Shown here: positions 47,063-54,785 of the stretch, one piece after another
Position numbering within the stretch: the first letter of the stretch is position 1
Layout of the letters: every line of letters starts with the position of its first letter
IMG/VR virus record: IMGVR_UViG_3300030329_006583
Span: 124,001 to 188,000 of that record
Length of the DNA stretch: 64,000 bases
Origin: a virus
Direction: 5' to 3' (one strand)
The notes under the pieces: model-generated
Told to the model about the DNA's origin: nothing
Databases searched by the model: none
Seen by the model: only the letters and a program-made list of their open reading frames with translations
Position numbers and translations under genes: made by a program

Positions 47063-49507
47063 TCATTCAGAACAAGCTGTTTCGTCAAGAATAGTCATCA
47101 AACTTTCGTAAACAATGGCGGGTACCGGGGGTAACGGGTACCAACTCCCGCCGCTACTCAATGCTATTGGCTCCCACGTTTCCTTGATGTTGCCCACGGT
47201 AGGGGTGAATGCATATAAGGTGACATCATCGGCAGTGGGCAACATAGTAGTCAAATCGCTTAAATTAATCTGGGGGTTTAGGTATGACAAACCAGGTTCA
47301 TCTGTAAAAACAATCACCACGTGATGTGCATTATCCCTCCAATTTATAACAAACTCATCAATCTGCGGAATTGAAAATACCCCTGGTGATACATTAGTAT
47401 TCCATGTTAACGTGGATTTATCGTAAGGCGGAGCACCCGCTAGATCATAAAGTGATAGGTATACCGCATCATACAGCATTTCGGCACCAGACCCACTCGC
47501 AACTATAAATGTCTCAAGAAATGCAAGATCATTGACAAATGATGTAAATGGGCCCAGGGCTGAGTGAAGCAACAGGTACTCTTCATACTTAAAGCATTGC
47601 CCATCAAGGCCTAATATGCTGCAGGTAGTACCTTGCATTGGGCCGGCCACCACCCCCCACTGAAGTACCTCTTCGTCGCTATAATAGGTTGCAAAAGATT
47701 CGAGCGCGCCCATCACTCCCTTCATTTCCAAATTCATAGAACCCGATGAATCGACAATAAAAAGAATATCGGTATCCTCCATTTCCTTTCCATCATCTAT
47801 AATGCCGTCACAATCACTATCGGTACCATCACAGGAATCTTTGTCCAAAGGCAATTGTTGATCTTTACAATACCCGGGAATAAAATTGGCCAGGCCCTGG
47901 GAATTGCTATGCCCCCACTTCCCATTATAGCACATCATTTCACCAGCGTGACATATTCCAACGCCCAGGGTCTCTTCGGGTCCGGTATAACACTCTTTCA
48001 CCAGGTATTCATCCACCTTGTTGTCGCAGTCATCATCCCAATTATTACACTGTTCTTCTACGGGATCACCAATGGTTTTATAACAATCGTCCTGGAGATT
48101 TAAACCCAAGGCCCAACAATAACTAGTGCATTCAGAAACCATGGATTCTACACAAATTTCTTCACCTATCCAGTTCAACTCGTATTTGGTGCATAGGCAC
48201 GTTTGATAACCTGAACCGCAAATAAGGGGTGGGTCATCACAAGGTAATAGAATCCCAAACCACGTACATTGACAATCCAATTCTTCATCTATTTCACCAT
48301 CACAATCATTGTCCAACATGTCGCACATCTCTGGTTCAGGCTGGGCCGCGGTGCAGTTCCAGGCACCGTCTACACAATGAGACACCCCTTCCCCACATAT
48401 GGTTTCACATGTATCTATTAAATTTTCATCAATGGTGCCATCACAGTCGTCATCCTTTCCATTACATACATCTTCAGGTACCGGCCCGCATTCATCACAG
48501 GCATTACGTTGCCCTTCATCTATTTCACCATCACAATCATTGTCCAGGTAATCACATATTTCCTCAGTTGGGGTGGGAGCTGTGCATATTTCTTCACCGG
48601 CAATACAAAGCAATTCCCCTATGCCGCATTCATTTTCACATTCCCATTCACCTTCATCTATACTTCCATCACAATCATCATCTAGGTTATTGCAAATCTC
48701 TTCTTGTGGGAGTTGACCCACACATACCTGGGACCCATTAATGCACAACAAATCACCTAACCCACATTCGTTAACACACAACGAACTATCCAAATCTTCA
48801 TCCACGCTTCCGTCGCAGTCGTTGTCAGCTCCGTCACAAATCTCAGGTGGCACAGGCCCACATTCATCACAGGCATTTTTTACACCTTCATCAATAATAC
48901 CATCACAATCATTGTCCAGGTAATCGCAGACTTCTTCTATGGGTTCTGGGCCTTTGCAAATAAGTTCCCCGTTTATACAAACCAATTCCCCTTCACCGCA
49001 TTCATTAATGCATATTTCCGGATCTAGATCTTCATCCACGTTTCCGTCGCAATCATCATCTAAGTTATTACATTTTTCCGGTAAACACGGAACACATTCA
49101 GATTCAACGTATTTCCCTTTTTCACACCATTCTTCTAGATACCCATTAACACCGTTAATGTCGGTGCATTCCTTTTTGGTGATAGTATCATCTGAAGGAT
49201 CACATTCGAAATACTGTTCACACTCACCTATTTCAATTACTTCAGGAGGTTCTTTACATATATTGGTTATAATCTGGACTTTCCATATTGCGTCCAATGG
49301 GGGACAAAAGAAATATTCCGCCCTAAAACAATCAGTGCTGTAATACACATCCCCACCGGTGGTATCATTCATGATACCCATATCCTCAGGTTGGATTGTG
49401 TCAGGTGGGGCGTCAGGTTTTTTGGGAATAGAATTAGAAGAACCAGGTTGGGAACTACAACTGGCCATAAAGGCCAACAAAAATAAAAGATATGCAGAAT
49501 GATTCAT
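47063..49507 (-). CDS. Large lipoprotein with nine MopE-type repeats and a VWA domain
   Basis: 814 residues. Lipobox FMASC (Cys near 17), Pro-rich linker, then nine CxxxDxDCDxxxDE repeats (for example CNNLDDDCDGNVDE, CDYLDNDCDGIIDE, CDGADNDCDGSVDE) between about residues 140 and 560, separated by cysteine-containing ECGxGxxxCxxG segments. The C-terminal VWA domain starts with DILFIVDSSGSM (intact metal site) and has VVIVFTDEPG. By family the repeats bind metal and the VWA domain binds protein. A multi-valent surface protein is likely, perhaps for host-surface modification. Repeats suggest internal duplication. Confidence 0.88.
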   Translation of the reverse strand: MNHSAYLLFLLAFMASCSSQPGSSNSIPKKPDAPPDTIQPEDMGIMNDTTGGDVYYSTDCFRAEYFFCPPLDAIWKVQIITNICKEPPEVIEIGECEQYFECDPSDDTITKKECTDINGVNGYLEEWCEKGKYVESECVPCLPEKCNNLDDDCDGNVDEDLDPEICINECGEGELVCINGELICKGPEPIEEVCDYLDNDCDGIIDEGVKNACDECGPVPPEICDGADNDCDGSVDEDLDSSLCVNECGLGDLLCINGSQVCVGQLPQEEICNNLDDDCDGSIDEGEWECENECGIGELLCIAGEEICTAPTPTEEICDYLDNDCDGEIDEGQRNACDECGPVPEDVCNGKDDDCDGTIDENLIDTCETICGEGVSHCVDGAWNCTAAQPEPEMCDMLDNDCDGEIDEELDCQCTWFGILLPCDDPPLICGSGYQTCLCTKYELNWIGEEICVESMVSECTSYCWALGLNLQDDCYKTIGDPVEEQCNNWDDDCDNKVDEYLVKECYTGPEETLGVGICHAGEMMCYNGKWGHSNSQGLANFIPGYCKDQQLPLDKDSCDGTDSDCDGIIDDGKEMEDTDILFIVDSSGSMNLEMKGVMGALESFATYYSDEEVLQWGVVAGPMQGTTCSILGLDGQCFKYEEYLLLHSALGPFTSFVNDLAFLETFIVASGSGAEMLYDAVYLSLYDLAGAPPYDKSTLTWNTNVSPGVFSIPQIDEFVINWRDNAHHVVIVFTDEPGLSYLNPQINLSDLTTMLPTADDVTLYAFTPTVGNIKETWEPIALSSGGSWYPLPPVPAIVYESLMTILDETACSE

Positions 49508-49514
49508 TATTACC

Positions 49515-49811
49515 TCATGGTGTATTTTTTATATGATTGCCGATAAAGTCACTCCCTTTATCGCAATTAGTTTTAATGTCATCCCCCATCTTTTCAGTTT
49601 TTATAAAATTCTCAATCTTCAAACCGGTCCAAATCCGGCCTTTATGCAAAATATCTATCGCCATATAGACCTCTGTTAAGCGGTTACATGTACCAGCAAT
49701 TTCAGTTGTAGCAGAGTGTTCATAAGGACCTTTGATAATTACGGCAGGTTCGTTCCAAAATGAATTTTTTCCTGTTTCGTGAAGATGACAAATCAAATCT
49801 CCGACTTTCAT
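49515..49811 (-). CDS. SH3-like protein (GDLI type) with helical tail
   Basis: 98 residues: MKVGDLICHLHETGKNSF, AVIIKGPY, a long middle, then a C-terminal charged tail (IENFIKTEKMGDDIK). The only GDLV member with a tail this long. Confidence 0.72.
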   Translation of the reverse strand: MKVGDLICHLHETGKNSFWNEPAVIIKGPYEHSATTEIAGTCNRLTEVYMAIDILHKGRIWTGLKIENFIKTEKMGDDIKTNCDKGSDFIGNHIKNTP

Positions 49812-49990
49812 TAAATTACCTCAATATTGGTATCAAGGCACCAAATTAAAAGTTCACCGGGAAACATTACTTGTACCGTAACATTGCGTTTCCCGGTAAT
49901 TATACCAATACCCTCCCCAAGATCCGTTTGTAAAGGACTTCCTGAAACAATTTTCACCAGACAGCCAGGGGTTGGTTTAATTTCTTTCAT
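49811..49990 (-). CDS. Small SH3-like protein, 59 residues
   Basis: MKEIKPTPGCLVKIVSGSPLQTDLGEGIGIITGK, VTVQVMFPGELLIW, IEVI. TAATG overlap with the next gene. Confidence 0.7.
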   Translation of the reverse strand: MKEIKPTPGCLVKIVSGSPLQTDLGEGIGIITGKRNVTVQVMFPGELLIWCLDTNIEVI

Positions 49991-49994
49991 TGGT

Positions 49995-50192
49995 TTAAAA
50001 ACCCATAAAGTCCACTTCCACTATTGATTCAATCCTCCAAACACCCGTATGTGTCATACCGAATTGCAAATCCTGCAAAAAACGATAAGCCTCAGTCGCA
50101 GCCTCAGCAAATGTTGATTTACGCACTAGGTGTTCTTGCACTTTATGACTTTTTTCTTGTTTTAATCGTATGATAAATTCCCGATTATTCAT
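49995..50192 (-). CDS. Small unknown protein
   Basis: 65 residues: EFIIRLKQEKSHKVQEHLVRKSTFAEAATEAYRF, then WRIESIVEVDFMGF; alpha/beta with a basic N-terminus. Confidence 0.62.
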   Translation of the reverse strand: MNNREFIIRLKQEKSHKVQEHLVRKSTFAEAATEAYRFLQDLQFGMTHTGVWRIESIVEVDFMGF

Positions 50193-50194
50193 TT

Positions 50195-50476
50195 TTATCC
50201 TGGTGCGACCACATCAATCACGTTAATTCCCGGCCGTCTTTGAATGGGGACCCAATTCAATTGCCGATCTTCCCGGAGCACCCGCATGCCCTGTTCGTTA
50301 AAGGCCTCCGGAAAGACACCACCATCATTTTCAAACCAGTGAATTAAGGCACACATCAGTGATTGGCGTTCCCGACGCGGACCGATGGGACCACATTCAA
50401 TCTGCCGGCAATCCATGATCAGGCCCATTTGCCTTGATCCATTCCACCGATACATAATCACATCGCCTGCCTTCAT
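50195..50476 (-). CDS. SH3-like protein of the RYxxNGS subgroup
   Basis: 93 residues: MKAGDVIMYRWNGSRQMGLIMDCRQ, CALIHWFENDGG, LNWVPIQRRPGINVIDVV. A paralogue of 18255-18602 with the same MYxxNGS, IHWF and WVP blocks. Confidence 0.72.
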   Translation of the reverse strand: MKAGDVIMYRWNGSRQMGLIMDCRQIECGPIGPRRERQSLMCALIHWFENDGGVFPEAFNEQGMRVLREDRQLNWVPIQRRPGINVIDVVAPG

Positions 50477-50808
50477 TAGTGATTCCTTTGCCCGTCAAAT
50501 ACGCAGACAAAAATCAGATCTTCACTAGGGTTGTCATTAAATACCTTGTGAAACACCCCGTCTTTGATGAGCACAATATCGCCGGCCTCTACCTCAAATA
50601 CATCATTATCTAATTGCATTCTCCCATACCCATAGGTAAAATGATATACTTCTTCTTGGCCCGGGTGTTTATGACCCGTGGTCTCTTTGCTTGGGTGGAG
50701 AATTGTTTTAGAAACAACCAGATTTTGCAACGACGTATTATCTATAACCACATATGTTTCGTTGTCTTTTACAGGATTCCCACCTAAGTTCCATTTATTG
50801 ATTTTCAT
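50476..50808 (-). CDS. Cupin-domain protein
   Basis: 110 residues. The double-stranded beta-helix motifs are GHKHPGQEEVYHFTYGYG (G-x(n)-HxH-like with E) and EAGDIVLIKDGVFHKVFN. HKHPGQEE and the later His suggest a metal site. Small-molecule binding or isomerase-type activity is possible; substrate unknown. Confidence 0.85.
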   Translation of the reverse strand: MKINKWNLGGNPVKDNETYVVIDNTSLQNLVVSKTILHPSKETTGHKHPGQEEVYHFTYGYGRMQLDNDVFEVEAGDIVLIKDGVFHKVFNDNPSEDLIFVCVFDGQRNH

Positions 50809-51017
50809 TCGAATACCTCAAAACACCCTTCGGCATAATTGTCACACCATATGCCGCCTTGGTGAAAAAATAAGACGTCCACATACCTTAAATCCTCATG
50901 CACAATTTCTGTTACTATACCCATGGTGCCAATTGGTATTATGGAACCATAATGTGGGCTGGTAAAATCTTCTGAACGTAATTCCAATTTATTTTGAACT
51001 AAGTCACCCACTTTCAT
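50805..51017 (-). CDS. Small SH3-like protein (GDLV type)
   Basis: 70 residues: MKVGDLVQNKLELRSED, GTMGIVTEIVHEDLRYVDVLFFHQGG, CFEVFE; ATGA overlap with the cupin gene. Confidence 0.76.
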   Translation of the reverse strand: MKVGDLVQNKLELRSEDFTSPHYGSIIPIGTMGIVTEIVHEDLRYVDVLFFHQGGIWCDNYAEGCFEVFE

Positions 51018-51169
51018 TTAAAGTTATTAGTCCGGACATAACATGCGCCCCACCTGGTAAGGGCGCCGTCAAAAAAGACTGTGCATATATCTCCAGGCTC
51101 AATGAGCAATCCCATATATGATTTAGATGACATCCCGGGTTTTACTGTCACAAGATCACCGACTTTCAT
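51014..51169 (-). CDS. Small SH3-like protein, 51 residues
   Basis: MKVGDLVTVKPGMSSKSYMGLLIEPGDICTVFFDGALTRW. ATG 51169 overlaps the upstream gene by 14 bases. Confidence 0.74.
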   Translation of the reverse strand: MKVGDLVTVKPGMSSKSYMGLLIEPGDICTVFFDGALTRWGACYVRTNNFK

Positions 51170-51350
51170 TGCGATATATTACTTCCATCTCCGATTCATG
51201 TGCAATTCCCAGTTCACCATCATCATATAAAATTCTCCACCCTCCCCCAATCAGGTGCTCCATATCGCCCGATCTGACTGGGTATATATTTTCAACCACT
51301 AACCCATACATGCCATAATCAGAATCAAAAATCATATCACCGATTTTCAT
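51156..51350 (-). CDS. Small SH3-like protein (GDMI type)
   Basis: 64 residues: MKIGDMIFDSDYGMYGLVVENIYP, WRILYDDGELGIAHESEMEVIYRNESR. Confidence 0.75.
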   Translation of the reverse strand: MKIGDMIFDSDYGMYGLVVENIYPVRSGDMEHLIGGGWRILYDDGELGIAHESEMEVIYRNESR

Positions 51351-51577
51351 CAAATCTCTTTCCCATCTCTAATCACTCGATATTCACTTCTCAGATTGTT
51401 GATGTTAATTCTGCTATAACCCCATCGCAAATTATAATTTTGGGGAGTACCGGACGACCATTGAATCCATGCGTCGCGACGTGATATTTCATAAACAACT
51501 CCGGCAAACTGCTCGCCGGTCCTTTGGCAGGTTTCGATAATCAAATCCCCTACAATTGGATACCTGGAATTACGCAT
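51350..51577 (-). CDS. Small SH3-like protein (GDLI type)
   Basis: 75 residues: RYPIVGDLIIETCQRTGEQFAGVVYEISRRDAWIQWSSGT; one-base overlaps on both ends. Confidence 0.72.
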   Translation of the reverse strand: MRNSRYPIVGDLIIETCQRTGEQFAGVVYEISRRDAWIQWSSGTPQNYNLRWGYSRININNLRSEYRVIRDGKEI

Positions 51578-51792
51578 TAATGCTTTTCCATATCCTGTAT
51601 CAATCGACGAGCCTCTGCTGCCAACGATTCCATCTGATCACATACTGCGCATAGACGTGCCAGGCGCTCTTTACGGTTGGTATCCGCAGACTTACGTTGA
51701 ACTGTGACAGTCTTAGGTGTCACCGGTTTGATGCTTTCCGTCATAGGATCCGAAATTGATTCTCGCATTGTCTGTGTCCAGTCGCAACCCAT
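51577..51792 (-). CDS. Small helical unknown protein
   Basis: 71 residues from ATG 51792 (AAGGAGG upstream). MGCDWTQTMRESISD, Lys/Arg-rich centre, CAVCDQMESLAAEARRLIQDMEKH helix. Just after the promoter at 51817-51844. Confidence 0.65.
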   Translation of the reverse strand: MGCDWTQTMRESISDPMTESIKPVTPKTVTVQRKSADTNRKERLARLCAVCDQMESLAAEARRLIQDMEKH

Positions 51793-51816
51793 AGTATCCT
51801 CCTTGGTGTTGATTAA

Positions 51817-51844
51817 ATTATACCATGTTTTAAAGCAATTTGCA
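51817..51844 (-). promoter_or_regulatory. Promoter of the TGCAAA/TATAAT class
   Basis: GTGCAAA, 16-base spacer, TATAAT (51822-51817). Confidence 0.76.
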
Positions 51845-51883
51845 CTTAATATTTTTACACCTAGCAAAATATACTCGCACCAT

Positions 51884-52063
51884 TTATCGACCCAAATTAA
51901 TAACCTTTAGATGGTGAGGATGTGCCCATGCAGGGGGATCTTTCTCACGGTAATGTACCCATATCTGGCGTGAGCCAGTAAGGCACTCAGTGCTAATCTT
52001 CCACACAATCCCAACCACCGGTTCTACCGCTGACTTGAACTGTACCAAATCCCCAACTTTCAT
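51884..52063 (-). CDS. Small SH3-like protein (GDLV type)
   Basis: 59 residues: MKVGDLVQFKSAVEPVVGIVWKIS, RQIWVHYREKDPP, LKVINLGR. Shares one base with the preceding gene's stop. Confidence 0.74.
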   Translation of the reverse strand: MKVGDLVQFKSAVEPVVGIVWKISTECLTGSRQIWVHYREKDPPAWAHPHHLKVINLGR

Positions 52064-52248
52064 TACCCATCCGCAGATTGAAGAATCTTAAGCGCTGATT
52101 TTGCATTATAAACGGTGCGAAACGAATGTTCATGATTAGCCACCCCCAATTCTTGTACATCACAATCCACCCGATTATTTTCTTTTTCATACACCCGAAG
52201 AATAATAACTAATCGACTCATGTATTGACATAAATCACCAACCCGCAA
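52063..52248 (-). CDS. Small SH3-like protein, TTG start
   Basis: 61 residues from TTG 52248 (AGGGTGG upstream): RVGDLCQYMSRLVIILRVYEKENN, DCDVQELGVANHE. The helix-like C-terminus differs from the rest. Confidence 0.65.
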   Translation of the reverse strand: MRVGDLCQYMSRLVIILRVYEKENNRVDCDVQELGVANHEHSFRTVYNAKSALKILQSADG

Positions 52249-52250
52249 TG

Positions 52251-52352
52251 TTACCACCCTACCCCGTGACAAGGATATGTGCACAAGCCGTATACGGCAA
52301 GTGCGAATAAAATCAGGCATGTGCCCAAGAGGGTCTTTTCAACTAGATTCAT
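52251..52352 (-). CDS. 33-residue membrane peptide
   Basis: ATG 52352 overlaps the previous gene by 14 bases. MNLVEKTLLGTCLILFALAVYGLC is a single hydrophobic helix, ending CHGVGW. Confidence 0.55.
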   Translation of the reverse strand: MNLVEKTLLGTCLILFALAVYGLCTYPCHGVGW

Positions 52353-52536
52353 TCAATACCTCCAAATATTTTTCGCTCATAGCACATATGTCCCCGGTGA
52401 TTCCACAATACATGTTCCAGATATTTCCGCCATCGGCCCAGTAGTCATCGGTCGACGGAGACACCACCAAGTAGAGATTCCTTCCATATGGGTGAACTGT
52501 CACAAGATCGCCTGGCTTTACATTCTTAAGGTTCAT
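52339..52536 (-). CDS. Small SH3-like protein (GDLV type)
   Basis: 65 residues: MNLKNVKPGDLVTVHPYGRNLYLVVSPS, the GDLV opening shifted by six residues; tail EVLNESS. It lies just past the structured RNA. Confidence 0.72.
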   Translation of the reverse strand: MNLKNVKPGDLVTVHPYGRNLYLVVSPSTDDYWADGGNIWNMYCGITGDICAMSEKYLEVLNESS

Positions 52537-52549
52537 ATATTCCTGAAAA

Positions 52550-52800
52550 TAAAGGGCGTTTTTTCTTTATTCGAGGAGAACGCCTTAACTCCCCAGTGCT
52601 TCCGGTGCTCGCGATCACCGATTCTCCGTGTATACCGGAAGAGCATCGCACATGCTCAAAGGGGTAAGGCTCCCAACTTCCTTACCTAGGTGCAGCCTAC
52701 GCTTACGCAACCACCCCTCAATCGCAACCGGCATGCCACTCCAACGAGTGCCCGGTGATCTTGAATTGAGGTATCTGGCCTGCACCCCCCACCAATATTA
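52550..52800 (-). ncRNA. Unidentified structured RNA
   Basis: No gene frame. Perfect stems, in plus coordinates: 52555-52560/52579-52584, 52599-52606/52634-52641 (8 bp, with a competing 52603-52607/52616-52620), 52641-52646/52652-52657, 52663-52669/52680-52686, and a nested set 52689-52695/52780-52786, 52716-52722/52765-52771, 52727-52731/52752-52756, 52737-52741/52746-52750. The minus strand is favoured because it follows the operon and ends with a hairpin then CTTTATTTTC. Strand is not certain. No RNase P, SRP or 6S signature is seen. Confidence 0.65.
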
Positions 52801-52830
52801 AAAATACCTGCGCCCGCGAGAGGACACAAA

Positions 52831-53268
52831 TCAAACAGCTTCCATCAGCTTCCGCGGTACCATCACCTCGCGGCCGGAGTCCGTGTCAAGCACCATCATG
52901 TAACCCGGGCGGACGTGATAACCGATATGCGCTCGCATTCGAGCGCGCAGGACTGGATAAATTTTTCCGGCTGTGAGCTCAACATATCCGTTCTGTGGGG
53001 GGAGCCGGCTCTCGCCAGCGCTGTCGAACGCAATGCTGAATGTATCTTCGCCGCGAGCCTTCGCCTCTTTGATTTCCTTATGCTTCGCTTCTCGCCACTC
53101 TCGCTGCTGCTCACCGGACAGGCGATAGGTAGCACTGACCACACGCCGCTCGTCGCAATCCCAACTGTCTCCTGGATACTCACGCTTCCCGCCGTTACGC
53201 GTGGTGAACGCTGCGTCTTCATTAATCCGCACAAGGCCACCCTTACGAATTTTCTTTTCTTCTGTCAT
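52831..53268 (-). CDS. Unknown protein, 145 residues
   Basis: Start ATG 53268; the in-frame ATG 53289 overlaps the AAGGAG site. A KGGLVRINEDAAF opening and YVELTAGKIYPVLRARMRA resemble SH3-like strands, with a long charged helical insert (about 45-85) rich in Arg/Lys/Glu. First gene after the tRNA-Gln/His promoter region. Confidence 0.65.
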   Translation of the reverse strand: MTEEKKIRKGGLVRINEDAAFTTRNGGKREYPGDSWDCDERRVVSATYRLSGEQQREWREAKHKEIKEAKARGEDTFSIAFDSAGESRLPPQNGYVELTAGKIYPVLRARMRAHIGYHVRPGYMMVLDTDSGREVMVPRKLMEAV

Positions 53269-53398
53269 GTTTATAAACTCCTTGGTCATGTGAAATCTCT
53301 CAGCGTCTTGGCTCGGGACCCGTTACCCGATTCTATGGGAGATACCCCGGCGGGTCTTTGTTTTTCATTTTCTCTCCTACCCCCCTTCCTTCTTTTCT

Positions 53399-53426
53399 AT
53401 TATACCAAATTACACTAGAATTTGCA
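53399..53426 (-). promoter_or_regulatory. Promoter of the TGCAAA/TATAAT class
   Basis: CGTGCAAA, 16-base spacer, TATAAT (53404-53399), 19 bases beyond tRNA-Gln. It drives the 145-residue gene and probably the structured RNA. Confidence 0.78.
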
Positions 53427-53444
53427 CGCATGCAGGAAAAAAAA

Positions 53445-53519
53445 TGGCTGGGGCACAAGGACTCGAACCTTGAATGTCGGTACCAAAAACCGAAGTGTTG
53501 CCAATTACACCATGCCCCA
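53445..53519 (-). tRNA. tRNA-Gln (anticodon UUG)
   Basis: 75 nt: acceptor TGGGGCA/TGCCCCA, D-arm GTGT...ACAC, anticodon stem TCGGT/ACCGA with loop TTTTGGT (TTG), T-arm CAAGG TTCGAGT CCTTG, discriminator G and encoded CCA. Confidence 0.95.
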
Positions 53520-53526
53520 ATCGCGG

Positions 53527-53599
53527 GGTAAGCGAGGGGATTTGAACCCCCACCCACTGGCACCACAAGCCAGTGCTCTGCCGTTGAGCTACGCTTACC
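53527..53599 (-). tRNA. tRNA-His (anticodon GUG)
   Basis: Acceptor GTAAGCG/CGCTTAC, extra 5' G (G-1) opposite discriminator C as in tRNA-His, D-arm GCTC AACGGCA GAGC, anticodon loop TTGTGGT (GTG), T-arm GGGGG TTCAAAT CCCCT. The encoded end is CCG, so CCA must be added. Confidence 0.93.
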
Positions 53600-53608
53600 A
53601 TAGAATCA

Positions 53609-53740
53609 CTAGAGTGCACATGCAAGGAATAATGTTATAATACCTAGAGGTAAGGCCAACAAGCCTAACAGAAGCTCATTTCGGGCCTCTCGTTTGGCAA
53701 TTGTGGACCATCGTTCATTTTTAGGGGGCTTACGAAACAT
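53609..53740 (-). CDS. 43-residue membrane peptide
   Basis: ATG 53740 with GGAG upstream. Basic N-terminus (MFRKPPKNERWSTIAKREAR), then a hydrophobic helix (LLLGLLALPLGIITLFLACAL). Confidence 0.6.
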   Translation of the reverse strand: MFRKPPKNERWSTIAKREARNELLLGLLALPLGIITLFLACAL

Positions 53741-53761
53741 ATCTACTCCTTCTGTTGAAAA

Positions 53762-53792
53762 CAAAGAAAGTCCCGGGTCATATGACCCGGGA
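53762..53792 (-). terminator. Rho-independent terminator after radA-like gene
   Basis: A perfect palindrome TCCCGGGTCA/TGACCCGGGA (53771-53792) followed on the minus strand by CTTTCTTTG. Confidence 0.83.
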
Positions 53793-53800
53793 TGAATGGC

Positions 53801-54568
53801 TTAAGCCGCCGAGACCCGAGCCACTTCCTTAAACCCCTTACCGTCAAGGTGGAGGAAGAAAGTATGACCGCATCCGCCGAACCGGTTCTTCGTTGTCTGA
53901 AGAACTCGGCAACCGGCCAAATCAGGGTCACGGGTTTCAACCGAAAGCTCCATCATGGCATCAACCATGTGCTTAAGCTTATTGCTTCCGGCCATTTGAC
54001 CACCCTTGTTGACCTGACCAATGACAATTGCGTTACAGAAGTTCTCCTTGCAGTAGTCAGTGATCATGCTCAAAGCACGAGTCGCGGATCCACCGTTGAT
54101 GTGGGTTGAACCATCCTTACGCGTGTACTTACCATCGTCCATACACTGAAGGGAGTCGACAATAAGGAAGAACGGCTTGTTCTTGTTACCGCGCTTCTTC
54201 CGCAGCTTGTCGCATTGCTCAAGCAGCGTTGGCACGTGGGTTTCCTGCCCAGCAACGAAGCCGTTGCGAAGACCGAGGCGCTCACAAACCAGCTTGACCT
54301 GAAAAAGAGACTCTTCAGCGGTGTTAAAGAAAGCAATCCCGCCTTGTTTGGTGATTGAATCCGCAAGCTTCAGCATCATCGTGGTCTTACCGGAACCCGG
54401 GGTACCCGTAAAGAAAGTAACAGCGGAAGGTGTGAAGCCCTCACCGCCCAACGCACAGTCGATGTATTCCACACCGGTCTTGAACTTGTTCCGCAATTGC
54501 TTGGGAACCTTGATATCCAAGATGTTGGTACCGAACTTGACTTCCCTATTCTTAAGATTGAGCTTCAT
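53801..54568 (-). CDS. RadA/Sms-like recombination ATPase
   Basis: 255 residues. RecA-fold core with Walker A FTGTPGSGKTT near 55, FNTAEES, Walker B PFFLIVDSLQ near 135, and the RadA-specific KNRFG near 227. Neither the N-terminal zinc finger nor the C-terminal Lon-like domain of bacterial RadA is present, so it is a core-only version. Expected to drive branch migration or strand exchange in phage recombination. A promoter (54632-54660) and a terminator bracket it, making it a one-gene unit. Confidence 0.87.
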   Translation of the reverse strand: MKLNLKNREVKFGTNILDIKVPKQLRNKFKTGVEYIDCALGGEGFTPSAVTFFTGTPGSGKTTMMLKLADSITKQGGIAFFNTAEESLFQVKLVCERLGLRNGFVAGQETHVPTLLEQCDKLRKKRGNKNKPFFLIVDSLQCMDDGKYTRKDGSTHINGGSATRALSMITDYCKENFCNAIVIGQVNKGGQMAGSNKLKHMVDAMMELSVETRDPDLAGCRVLQTTKNRFGGCGHTFFLHLDGKGFKEVARVSAA

Positions 54569-54631
54569 TCTATCTCCTTGGTCGAAATTTTAAGCTCCAG
54601 GGAGGTACCTTTCCTCCCTTCCTTCTTTTCA

Positions 54632-54660
54632 ATTATACACCAGGATCGTCGGTTTTTGCA
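54632..54660 (-). promoter_or_regulatory. Promoter of the TGCAAA/TATAAT class
   Basis: CGTGCAAA, 17-base spacer, TATAAT (54637-54632), lying in the last codons of the upstream membrane protein; TAA of that gene is part of the -10. The leader ends CGACCAAGGAG. Confidence 0.78.
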
Positions 54661-54785
54661 CGTACTTTACACTTTTTTTCTTCTTTTTCCCACCATTCCG
54701 GGGGATCAGGATACATTTTAGTGATGCCGTACATACCACACCCGACACAAAAGAAACACAACATCGTTACCCACAATACTTCCAT
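54633..54785 (-). CDS. Small membrane protein
   Basis: 50 residues from ATG 54785: N-terminal helix MEVLWVTMLCFFCVGCGMYG, polar tail WWEKEEKKCK. The start shares a base with the previous stop. Confidence 0.6.
   Translation of the reverse strand: MEVLWVTMLCFFCVGCGMYGITKMYPDPPEWWEKEEKKCKVRAKTDDPGV

Noticed and set aside
47900-49100. Regularly spaced repeats looking like an array of direct repeats
   Set aside because: They are the coding sequence of MopE-type protein repeats in one long frame. No constant spacer length, no cas genes.
52550-52800. RNase P, SRP or 6S RNA as identity of the structured RNA
   Set aside because: None of the conserved signature stretches of these RNAs could be found on either strand, so no name is given.
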